Notes: a model not told the origin generated them from the sequence alone. DNA of 9,419 nt from Bin87 sp034428455 (GCA_034428455.1 DAOUHZ010000021.1:1-9419), one strand, 5' to 3'; shown: positions 1 to 4,267, counted from the stretch's first letter. Translations and numbers: made by a program.

Positions 1-10
1 GTGTAGGTAT

Positions 11-68
11 CCCGCGACCTGCCAGCCTCCACCGGCAGGTTTCGCCGCGCTACGGCTCTTCAGGCGGG
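11..68 (-). ncRNA. Hammerhead ribozyme copy 1 (type I)
   Basis: Self-cleaving RNA read on the minus strand. Stem I is CCCGC (68-64) with GCGGG (15-11). The core CUGAAGA is at 63-57. Stem II is GCCG/CGGC with a 5-nt loop (56-44), followed by GAA (43-41). Stem III is ACCUGCC/GGCAGGU (40-34 with 23-17). The cleavage-site residue is C16, so predicted cleavage is between 16 and 15. All invariant hammerhead residues (C3 U4 G5 A6 G8 A9, G12 A13 A14, A15.1-U16.1, H17) are present. The UGA inside CUGAAGA is also the stop codon of the upstream 97-aa gene. The downstream leader begins AUACCUACAC, as in copy 2, and then leaves the window. Confidence 0.93.
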
Positions 69-353
69 TTGGACTTCGATCACTCCGTCACGGATCTGCT
101 CCTCGATGACGAGCTTGGCGTGCTCGAAGTCGTCCTGGGCGGCTTGCAGCGTGGCGTGAGATTGGCAGTACAGGTCGGGGTAGTCGCGGACCTGGACGAC
201 CAACACGAACACGGCGGGCGGCGGGCGGACGCCCTGGAAAATGAGGCCCATAACGGTGCCGGGTTCGTGATCGGCGCCGGACGGGTGCGTTTCCCAAGTG
301 GCGACGATCCCTTCGTTGGGGTGTCCATATTGCTTCCAAGTTGTCTCGCTCAT
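60..353 (-). CDS. Hypothetical protein, 97 aa, stop codon inside a ribozyme
   Basis: I do not recognise this protein. It is small and acidic, with no membrane segment and no cysteine pairs; its only cysteine is near residue 63. A helical, charged C-terminal third (about residues 68-93) follows a hydrophobic stretch at about 47-55. The ATG is preceded by GGAGGACCACC, a strong SD, and lies only 12 nt after the stop of the preceding 234-aa gene, so the two are probably translated from one transcript. The last codons, CCC GCC TGA, are also stem I and the start of the catalytic core of hammerhead copy 1. The C-terminal Pro-Ala-stop is therefore dictated by the ribozyme, exactly as in the gene ending at 2579. 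The frame and start are well supported; the function is unknown. Confidence 0.75.
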   Translation of the reverse strand: MSETTWKQYGHPNEGIVATWETHPSGADHEPGTVMGLIFQGVRPPPAVFVLVVQVRDYPDLYCQSHATLQAAQDDFEHAKLVIEEQIRDGVIEVQPA

Positions 354-365
354 GGTGGTCCTCCG

Positions 366-1070
366 TCAGAACTCGGCGTGTTCCTTGCCGTCCCAGCCAA
401 CATAGGTCGGGAACTCCGGCGGCTCGGAGCGCTCATCCACAAAGGCCGAATACGCAGCCTCGTACTTGGCCTGCTCCTCCTTCCACTCGGCCAGCGCTTT
501 CTCGGCGAATGACCGCACCAGTGGGTACTTGTCCAGCAGCGCCTGGGTTTCGTCGCGGTTCCCGTGCCACCACGTCCCGACCTCGGGATGGTTGTCGTAC
601 AACATGCAGAATGCCGACAACAATTCCTGCATCACCGGCACCGTCATGGCGTCCATCCCGTCGTGCTGAACGTTGTCCCCGTCCGCCGGGTGGAGATCCT
701 CGTACTTGTCATCGACGCTCTGGATCGCCGCGATAAAGGCCCGGGTCAAGTCGGTCCCGAGGATCGCCTGCGATTGGTCATTCCACTGCATCAGGGTCGG
801 ACTTCGCTCGGCTTCGGCCAGGGCCTCGAACTCGGCCTCGGTTACTTCGAGGACCACCTGGTAGCGACGCTCGCTTTCGGGGACGGGGCCGCCCAGGCTG
901 GCCGGGCTCGGGATCTCAACGGACTGTTCGAGGACGGTGCGCTCACCTCCCGTGCCGAAACAAAAATCGCCCCAGACGTCCTGGGGCAACTGGCGCAGCT
1001 CAACTTCGTTGAGGCCGTCCACGGCGGCAAAGTCGCCGGTCGGCAACACCGCGATTTTCTGGAATTCCAT
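366..1070 (-). CDS. Hypothetical protein, 234 aa
   Basis: This is the largest gene of the left-hand operon and I do not recognise its family. The frame could open at 1121, but the ATG at 1070 is preceded by AAGGAGAGCACC with ideal spacing. The longer form would read back through the ribozyme cleavage site, so I chose 1070. The protein is acidic and looks soluble. It has a beta-rich N-terminal third and a helical, Glu/Ala/Lys-rich stretch near residues 185-215, which could form a short coiled coil. No transmembrane segment or zinc motif is visible. Its mRNA leader starts 41 nt upstream, at the predicted cleavage site of hammerhead copy 2. It ends 12 nt before the 97-aa gene, with which it should share the RNA unit released by copies 2 and 1. 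Confidence 0.78.
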   Translation of the reverse strand: MEFQKIAVLPTGDFAAVDGLNEVELRQLPQDVWGDFCFGTGGERTVLEQSVEIPSPASLGGPVPESERRYQVVLEVTEAEFEALAEAERSPTLMQWNDQSQAILGTDLTRAFIAAIQSVDDKYEDLHPADGDNVQHDGMDAMTVPVMQELLSAFCMLYDNHPEVGTWWHGNRDETQALLDKYPLVRSFAEKALAEWKEEQAKYEAAYSAFVDERSEPPEFPTYVGWDGKEHAEF

Positions 1071-1085
1071 GGTGCTCTCCTTACA

Positions 1086-1111
1086 GCGGGCTTGTTGTGT
1101 AGGTATCCCGC
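1086..1111 (-). promoter_or_regulatory. 5' leader hairpin after ribozyme 2
   Basis: GCGGG (1111-1107) can pair with CCCGC (1090-1086) across a 16-nt loop, immediately before the AAGGAG SD. The same GCGGG forms the 3' strand of ribozyme stem I, so the two pairings are mutually exclusive. After cleavage this would be a hairpin at the very 5' end of the mRNA. The same arrangement recurs after copies 3 and 4. The pairing is read from the sequence; the switch is inferred. Confidence 0.6.
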
Positions 1112-1158
1112 GACCCGCCATCCGGCGGGTTTCGCCGCCTCACGGCTCATCAGGCAGG
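1107..1158 (-). ncRNA. Hammerhead ribozyme copy 2 (type I)
   Basis: Minus-strand order: stem I CCUGC (1158-1154); core CUGAUGA (1153-1147); stem II GCCG/CGGC with loop UGAGG (1146-1134); GAA (1133-1131); stem III ACCCGCC/GGCGGGU with a 4-nt loop (1130-1113); cleavage residue C1112; stem I return strand GCGGG (1111-1107). Stem I includes one G-U pair where the other copies have G-C, a pairing-preserving change. Predicted cleavage between 1112 and 1111 leaves a 41-nt leader on the 234-aa gene. The TAG stop of the upstream 160-aa gene (1162-1160) lies just before stem I rather than inside the core. Confidence 0.95.
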
Positions 1159-1159
1159 G

Positions 1160-1642
1160 CTAATAGACGCGCTCTGTGGTATGGCATTGGGTACATTCCC
1201 GGATGGTCTGGCTCCCGTCCTCGCCATAGACCCAATCGTGTTGAATGAGGCAGGGGTCTTCATCCGCCTTGGGCGCGGCCTTGGGAAATGTTCCCGCCTT
1301 GACCATGGCCACGGTTTCCTCGGCGTTGGGCCGGCCTGCGTCGTGCCACTCGGTGACCTCGCGGATCAGGTCGCCCGGCCACCAGGTCCAATGATCCTCC
1401 GATTGCAGGTCGCCGCGCATCATGGCCCTTACGTCCTCGCGCAACTCGTGGGCCAAGTAGTGAGCCGAATCGCTGCCATAGACGTGATCCGCCTCCAGCA
1501 GTTCGAGCAACGCGCCGCCAATGACAAGCCGGTCAGCCTCGATCTTGCCAAAGGCTTCGATCAGGGCGTCGGCATCGTTGTCGGATTCGGGGCCAGTCAG
1601 CAGGGAAGCCAACTGGTACAACTGGTGCTTGCTGGTGCTCAT
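1160..1642 (-). CDS. Hypothetical protein with C-terminal mini zinc motif, 160 aa
   Basis: A small acidic protein. The N-terminal half is helical. The C-terminus carries a likely metal site: C131, H135, then C150 and C153 in an R-x-C-x-x-C-H arrangement. The same H-aromatic then R-x-C-x-x-C pattern appears at the end of the Cys-rich protein at 5087-5359, so the two share a small zinc-ribbon-like tail. The start is well placed, because AGAGGAGAGACACC precedes the ATG. I infer metal binding from the spacing of Cys and His; no activity can be assigned. It follows the 128-aa Cys-rich gene by 48 nt with no ribozyme in between, and is followed by hammerhead copy 2. Confidence 0.75.
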   Translation of the reverse strand: MSTSKHQLYQLASLLTGPESDNDADALIEAFGKIEADRLVIGGALLELLEADHVYGSDSAHYLAHELREDVRAMMRGDLQSEDHWTWWPGDLIREVTEWHDAGRPNAEETVAMVKAGTFPKAAPKADEDPCLIQHDWVYGEDGSQTIRECTQCHTTERVY

Positions 1643-1659
1643 GGTGTCTCTCCTCTTGG

Positions 1660-1679
1660 ATGCAAACGCTCGGGCATCG
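1660..1679 (-). promoter_or_regulatory. Short leader hairpin without ribozyme
   Basis: GATGC (1679-1675) and GCATC (1664-1660) can pair around a 10-nt loop, ending just before the AGAGGAG SD of the 160-aa gene. The position relative to the SD matches the GCGGG/CCCGC hairpins of the ribozyme-bearing junctions, but the sequence differs and no hammerhead core is present. A 5-bp hairpin can arise by chance. Confidence 0.35.
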
Positions 1680-1690
1680 GTCGTGTCAGG

Positions 1691-2077
1691 CTAGTCTTTC
1701 GGCAACGGAGTGAAGGCCGTGGTCATGTGCAGGTGGTCACCGCAGAGACCAGATCGGAGCACAACCCCTTCGCGGTAGCCGCTGGTCTTGGTGGTAACTC
1801 CCAGGACCTCGGTTTCCTGGCACCGGGGATACTTGCTCTTGCGGCCCTGGCCGACCTTGCACTGCCGGAGGTGCTGTTCGTTCTCGTGCGCCCGGTAGCA
1901 TTGGGCATCGGCGGTGTTGCAGTACCACTTGCGGTAGCCCTCGCATTTAGGCCGGTCGCAGCTGATGAACCCTCCCTCGTAGGATTGGGCCAGCCCGTCG
2001 AAGACCACGGTCACCTCGGCCTCGCGGCCGCAGCTCGCGCACTTCTGCACTCCCAGGCTCCGTTCTTGTAATGCCAT
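1691..2077 (-). CDS. Cys-rich, probable zinc-binding protein, 128 aa
   Basis: Nine cysteines and several histidines are arranged as a likely multi-zinc protein. C13-x2-C16 is followed by C40-x4-C45, C53-x6-C60, H64, H69, C73, C86, C112, H115 and H117. The middle part (about residues 40-73) resembles a compact cross-braced zinc finger in spacing, but I cannot assign a named family with confidence. The start is supported by AAGGAGAGACACG directly before the ATG. The leader begins 42 nt upstream, at the predicted cleavage site of hammerhead copy 3. It should lie on one processed RNA with the 160-aa gene. Metal binding is inferred from residue spacing; whether the target is RNA, DNA or protein is not visible. 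Confidence 0.75.
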   Translation of the reverse strand: MALQERSLGVQKCASCGREAEVTVVFDGLAQSYEGGFISCDRPKCEGYRKWYCNTADAQCYRAHENEQHLRQCKVGQGRKSKYPRCQETEVLGVTTKTSGYREGVVLRSGLCGDHLHMTTAFTPLPKD

Positions 2078-2093
2078 CGTGTCTCTCCTTGGT

Positions 2094-2119
2094 GCGGGCT
2101 GGGTGTTTGGCTATCCCGC
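2094..2119 (-). promoter_or_regulatory. 5' leader hairpin after ribozyme 3
   Basis: GCGGG (2119-2115) can pair with CCCGC (2098-2094) across a 16-nt loop, a few bases before the AAGGAG SD. The loop differs from copy 2 at several positions, but the arms are unchanged and the loop length is the same. It competes with stem I of ribozyme 3 for the same GCGGG strand. Confidence 0.6.
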
Positions 2120-2173
2120 TACCCCCGTTGCCGGGGATTTCGGCCCGGAGCCACCGGGCCATCGTCAGGCGGG
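2115..2173 (-). ncRNA. Hammerhead ribozyme copy 3 (type I, bulged stem II)
   Basis: Minus-strand order: stem I CCCGC (2173-2169); core CUGACGA (2168-2162); one extra U (2161); stem II GGCCCGG/CCGGGCC with a 5-nt loop (2160-2142); GAA (2141-2139); stem III AUCCCC/GGGGGU with one U-G pair (2138-2121); cleavage residue A2120; GCGGG (2119-2115). Stems II and III differ completely in sequence from copies 1 and 2 but keep their pairing. The extra U between A9 and stem II departs from the usual G10.1-C11.1 junction and could slow cleavage. The TAA stop of the upstream 105-aa gene lies a few bases before stem I. Confidence 0.87.
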
Positions 2174-2175
2174 GG

Positions 2176-2493
2176 TTAGATGTCATACACACCCAGCACA
2201 CCCCCGTTTATCCATTCGGCGTACAGGTCGTGCCTGCCCAGGATGTCATGGATGACGGTTCGTATCCCAAAGGCGTTCTGAATCTTCCCCGTGTCGTCGA
2301 CGTACTCGCGGATGAACTCCTGGTAGAAGTCTCCAACTGGGACGTCGCCTTCGGTGCGCGACTCACACCCAATCAGGAAGTGGGCGCCCCACTGCTGGTC
2401 ACGGTCGCCGTGGTCAATCAGATGCACGTTGCGGGCATCATCCCTGTCCAGGGCTTTGATGGCGTTGTAGGCTTGCCTGGCATTCTTCTTCAT
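2176..2493 (-). CDS. Hypothetical protein, 105 aa
   Basis: A small soluble protein of unknown family, with a basic helical N-terminus (MKKNARQAYNAIKALDRDD) and an acidic middle. The frame is open up to 2568, but the ATG at 2493 has AAGGGGAGACACG directly before it, and the extended part would read across ribozyme 4, so I use 2493. No zinc or membrane motif is visible; one cysteine is near residue 44. This gene alone is flanked by two ribozymes: cleavage at copies 4 and 3 would release a 415-nt RNA carrying only this reading frame. That makes it the cleanest example of a single-gene unit in the operon. Confidence 0.75.
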   Translation of the reverse strand: MKKNARQAYNAIKALDRDDARNVHLIDHGDRDQQWGAHFLIGCESRTEGDVPVGDFYQEFIREYVDDTGKIQNAFGIRTVIHDILGRHDLYAEWINGGVLGVYDI

Positions 2494-2509
2494 CGTGTCT
2501 CCCCTTCCT

Positions 2510-2534
2510 GCGGGTGTTGGTGTAGGTGTCCCGC
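2510..2534 (-). promoter_or_regulatory. 5' leader hairpin after ribozyme 4
   Basis: GCGGG (2534-2530) can pair with CCCGC (2514-2510) across a 15-nt loop, followed at once by the AGGAAGGGGAG SD. The loop begins ACACCUACACCA, close to the AUACCUACACAA of copy 2. The arms are the same as at the other ribozyme junctions, and the 5' arm is shared with stem I. Confidence 0.6.
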
Positions 2535-2587
2535 TACCCCGACTGGCCTGGGTTTCGACCGGGAACAATCCGGCCTCGTCAGGCGGG
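2530..2587 (-). ncRNA. Hammerhead ribozyme copy 4 (type I)
   Basis: Minus-strand order: stem I CCCGC (2587-2583); core CUGACGA (2582-2576); stem II GGCCGG/CCGGUC with a 7-nt loop and one G-U pair (2575-2557); GAA (2556-2554); stem III beginning ACCC and closing GGGU (2553-2536); cleavage residue A2535; GCGGG (2534-2530). All invariant core positions are present. UGA at 2581-2579 in the core is the stop codon of the upstream 91-aa gene, as in copy 1. Predicted cleavage between 2535 and 2534 leaves a 41-nt leader on the 105-aa gene. Confidence 0.93.
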
Positions 2588-2854
2588 CTGGCGGCATTTC
2601 TGAGTGTTGAAACCGTGGACCTGGCACCAATCGCGGACTGGCGTTCCAGTGGAGCTTTGGCAGGCGGGCTGGGAGCGGTAGATCGCGAACGGCGTTGTGA
2701 TCGTCCCGCTCTCGATCAGGTAGTCCAATGCCGCCTGCGGATCCCGGTACGGTCCGTCCAGGTACTCAAGGACGTATTCCCGAGACACTTCCTCCCACTG
2801 ATCCGGGTGGTCCTTGTAGGCCCTCCAAAAGCGGGTCGTTTCTTTCGTTGCCAT
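2579..2854 (-). CDS. Hypothetical protein, 91 aa, stop codon inside a ribozyme
   Basis: A small protein of unknown family. An N-terminal charged, helical part (about residues 1-50) contains W10, W20 and several Tyr. The C-terminal third has C65, C77, H80 and C87, which could form a small metal site but match no family I know. The start has AAGGAAGGGGAAATTCAAG before the ATG, giving a usable SD. The final codons, CAG CCC GCC TGA, form stem I and the start of the catalytic core of hammerhead copy 4. A ribosome terminating here would therefore sit on the ribozyme. Its own leader (2855-2917) lacks a ribozyme but retains flanking similarity to the others. Confidence 0.73.
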   Translation of the reverse strand: MATKETTRFWRAYKDHPDQWEEVSREYVLEYLDGPYRDPQAALDYLIESGTITTPFAIYRSQPACQSSTGTPVRDWCQVHGFNTQKCRQPA

Positions 2855-2873
2855 CTTGAATTTCCCCTTCCTT

Positions 2874-2904
2874 GCGGGCGTGAGTATGGCGCGGTCCTGG
2901 TCAG
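2874..2904 (-). other. Leader resembling ribozyme flanks, catalytic core missing
   Basis: Between the 113-aa and 91-aa genes the minus strand reads CACCUGACCA and then, within 20 nt, CAUACUCACGCCCGCAAGG. The second part resembles the post-cleavage leader of copy 4 (CACCUACACCAACACCCGCAGG), and CCUGA resembles the core start. Stem II, GAAA and stem III are absent, and GCGCC replaces GCGGG. This fits either a deletion remnant or a leader that never gained the ribozyme. The likeness is judged by eye. Confidence 0.4.
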
Positions 2905-2917
2905 GTGGGGCTCTCTG

Positions 2918-3259
2918 CTAGATGCCGAAGTTGACGTTGATGCCCACGCTCCGGTAGACCTTGGTGGCCTTGCAAAGCATCTTGCGGGTTTCGGCGTTCC
3001 GCTGGCGGAGGAGCTCTGCCTGTTCCTTCTGACGACGCTCAAAGTCCTCGTCGTCAGTGTCGGCCATCATTTCCAGTAGGCCCTTGATCTGGTCCAGGGT
3101 CCCTCTGCTCTCATTGACCGGATCGTTTTCCTCAACGTAGAGGCCGGTCAGGACCCATTTCTTGCCGACCTTACGGACTTCCAAGTTCTCAAAACCATCG
3201 ATCTCAGTAGCGTAGTGTTGGTTGGCGATCTTGGTGAGTTCGGGCATTGTCGTCGCCAT
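2918..3259 (-). CDS. Hypothetical protein with central charged helix, 113 aa, first gene of the ribozyme operon
   Basis: An unrecognised small protein. A beta-like N-terminal part (about residues 22-45) is followed by a long, strongly charged helix from about 53 to 100 (rich in D, E, Q, R and K) that could form a coiled coil, then a short hydrophobic tail ending NVNFGI. The start at 3259 follows AGGAGACACGAT. A second in-frame Met at residue 5 is possible but less well placed. It is the first gene after the promoter and inverted repeat at 3303-3333, so it may be the most directly regulated gene of the operon. No ribozyme precedes it. Confidence 0.75.
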   Translation of the reverse strand: MATTMPELTKIANQHYATEIDGFENLEVRKVGKKWVLTGLYVEENDPVNESRGTLDQIKGLLEMMADTDDEDFERRQKEQAELLRQRNAETRKMLCKATKVYRSVGINVNFGI

Positions 3260-3302
3260 ATCGTGTCTCCTGCTGGGCTGTGTGGCTGGTCTTTCTCTAC
3301 CG

Positions 3303-3328
3303 TTATGATAGCAGTTATGCTATCATAA
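3303..3328. repeat. Perfect 11-bp inverted repeat, likely operator
   Basis: TTATGATAGCA (3303-3313) and its exact complement TGCTATCATAA (3318-3328) are separated by GTTA. The element is an AT-rich island in GC-rich DNA and covers the -10 and spacer of the promoter facing left. A dimeric repressor or activator bound here would control the ribozyme-bearing operon. The protein is unknown; the winged-helix protein at 7466-7765 is one local candidate, with no direct link. Confidence 0.7.
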
Positions 3329-3333
3329 GTAAA
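3305..3333 (-). promoter_or_regulatory. Sigma70-like promoter of the left-hand operon
   Basis: On the minus strand, TTTACT (3333-3328) and TATCAT (3310-3305) are spaced by exactly 17 nt. They match the -35 consensus at 4 of 6 positions and the -10 consensus at 5 of 6. The expected transcript start is near 3298, about 40 nt before the ATG of the 113-aa gene. The promoter lies just downstream of the terminator of the preceding transcription unit, which fits a new unit starting here. Confidence 0.6.
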
Positions 3334-3435
3334 TAGTTTTGGACGCGACTGGGCGAAATTCCTCAAATTGCTCGGCGACCTGGACGTCGCGCCTGCCCTG
3401 GCGACGATGCCGGTCAGACAGCGGGAACACGCAGC

Positions 3436-3464
3436 AAAAAGGGGCGGATTCCGAACCCGCCCCT
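3436..3464 (-). terminator. Rho-independent terminator
   Basis: On the minus strand, AGGGGCGG (3464-3457) and CCGCCCCT (3447-3440) form a perfect 8-bp stem around a 9-nt loop, followed by a run of T (3440-3436). It lies 27 nt past the stop of the 129-aa gene and should end the two-gene unit 4135-3492, separating it from the ribozyme operon. Between here and the promoter (about 3334-3435) I see no convincing gene. Confidence 0.85.
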
Positions 3465-3491
3465 GGAGGCACCGATTGATGGGAGGCGCTG

Positions 3492-3881
3492 TTACTGACC
3501 GACCGCCCCGAGCTCCAGCAGCACCCGGACCAGCCGCGCTCGGATTTGCACGTCCCCGATGCCGCACACCCGCTTCAGCAGGGTGTCAACCACCCGCTCC
3601 TTCATGCCACCCGTCGCGGCCAGCGCGTCGACCGTCGCCACTGCCACCGCCTGATTGGCCGGCAGCCCGTCCTCGACCAGAATGACGATGGCCTTCTCCG
3701 CGGCTGTGCATTCCCTCCACCCTTTGCCGGCCAGGTGGATCTGACCGTAGGCGCCGGCGACGGCGCTTTCGATGGGCTGCAACGGCACGTCTGCTGGCCG
3801 CTCGGCTCGGCCGTGGAGCCAATCGGTCTCGCGCGACCGGGTATCCTGGGGCGCTTCTCCCTGGCGGTTATCTGATGCCAT
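3492..3881 (-). CDS. Hypothetical protein, 129 aa
   Basis: Unrecognised. The first 35 residues are polar, charged and probably disordered. From about residue 37 the protein is Ala/Val/Leu-rich and mostly helical, with alternating hydrophobic helices (about 58-72, 75-90, 93-105, 112-126) but no stretch long enough to span a membrane. One Cys is near residue 58 and another near 106. The start at 3881 follows GTAGGGGGACATCTC, in which the SD overlaps the TAG of the upstream 80-aa membrane gene, so translational coupling is likely. A strong terminator follows. A phage assembly or regulatory role is possible but not shown. Confidence 0.72.
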   Translation of the reverse strand: MASDNRQGEAPQDTRSRETDWLHGRAERPADVPLQPIESAVAGAYGQIHLAGKGWRECTAAEKAIVILVEDGLPANQAVAVATVDALAATGGMKERVVDTLLKRVCGIGDVQIRARLVRVLLELGAVGQ

Positions 3882-3892
3882 GAGATGTCCCC

Positions 3893-4135
3893 CTACAGGT
3901 CGTCGTCGACCTCGATGCCAGCGTTCTTGAGGAGCATACGCAACCAGACCTTGATCTTGGTGATGTCCTCTTTCACATTGTCCGCCCCTGCCAGATGAGT
4001 ATTGACCAGCATCTCCAGGTTCTTGACCCGCCAGGACATCACAGCCCAGGCCGCGCCGATGCCGAACACCAGAAAGATCAGCTCAGTGGCCAAGCCGATG
4101 ATCAGCAGCGTGCTTTCATCCATGACATGACCCAT
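3893..4135 (-). CDS. Small single-pass membrane protein, 80 aa
   Basis: One clear transmembrane segment at about residues 9-34 is followed by a charged amphipathic helix (about 36-72) and an acidic tail ending DDDL. This layout, a short N-terminal outside region, one helix and a cytoplasmic coiled-coil-like tail, is common among small phage membrane proteins, including holin-like and spanin-associated ones. No endolysin gene is present to support a lysis role. I use the ATG at 4135; the ATG at residue 5 is an alternative, and neither has a strong SD. The gene is 11 nt upstream of the 129-aa gene, with which it forms a unit. Confidence 0.72.
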   Translation of the reverse strand: MGHVMDESTLLIIGLATELIFLVFGIGAAWAVMSWRVKNLEMLVNTHLAGADNVKEDITKIKVWLRMLLKNAGIEVDDDL

Positions 4136-4148
4136 CTGCCACCCGCCC

Positions 4149-4171
4149 CTGTTCTTCAGTTATGAGAACAG
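4149..4171. repeat. 7-bp inverted repeat upstream of the 80-aa gene
   Basis: CTGTTCT (4149-4155) and AGAACAG (4165-4171) are exact complements separated by 9 nt. The element lies in the leader or promoter region of the minus-strand membrane gene, so it may be an operator or an RNA hairpin. No good -35/-10 pair is visible around it. Confidence 0.4.
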
Positions 4172-4230
4172 TGGACCGGCCATCCCAACCCGCACCCGCC
4201 CACGGGTCCCGAAACGACAAAAGGCCGCCG

Positions 4231-4247
4231 GCCGACGGATTGTCGGC
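4231..4247. repeat. 6-bp inverted repeat in the divergent intergenic region
   Basis: GCCGAC and GTCGGC are separated by 5 nt and overlap the possible plus-strand -35 element. In GC-rich DNA a 6-bp repeat is weak evidence. It could be an operator half-site pair or chance. The minus strand has CCTTTT shortly after it, too weak for a convincing terminator. Confidence 0.3.
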
Positions 4248-4267
4248 AAGCAGCCCGAATGTATTAA
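4240..4267 (+). promoter_or_regulatory. Possible promoter for the plus-strand genes
   Basis: TTGTCG (4240-4245) and TATTAA (4262-4267) are 16 nt apart and each match the consensus at about 4 of 6 positions. This is the only AT-rich patch in the 250-nt divergent region 4136-4390. The implied leader before the ATG at 4391 is about 115 nt. Weak, positional support only. Confidence 0.3.

Noticed and set aside
1..1121. Long plus-strand frames opposite the small minus-strand genes (for example 564-1163, 1181-2071)
   Set aside because: They lack SD-supported starts, are typical GC-rich shadows, and would run through the ribozymes, while the minus-strand genes have clean starts and junctions.
1071..1121. 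N-terminal extension of the 234-aa gene to the ATG at 1121
   Set aside because: That ATG lies in stem III of ribozyme 2 and the frame crosses the cleavage site; the ATG at 1070 has a perfect SD.
1964..1980. CTGATGA on the plus strand, a hammerhead core half
   Set aside because: It lies inside the 128-aa coding region and has no following stem, GAAA or stem III; chance match.
11..2587. Reading the four GC-rich junction repeats as a CRISPR array or simple intergenic repeats
   Set aside because: The copies lie hundreds of bases apart with genes between, stems vary while a catalytic core is fixed, and no cas gene is present.
11..2587. Reading the junction hairpins as Rho-independent terminators
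   Set aside because: No T-run follows any of them on the minus strand, and the fixed unpaired CUGANGA and GAA segments are not explained by a terminator.
3334..3435. Short plus-strand open frame after the inverted repeat, possibly encoding a helical peptide
   Set aside because: It has no start codon with an SD, runs through the antisense side of the terminator and the 129-aa gene, and shows no recognisable motif.
4221..4247. Minus-strand terminator in the divergent region
   Set aside because: The 6-bp stem is separated from the short T-run, and no minus-strand gene ends just upstream of it.
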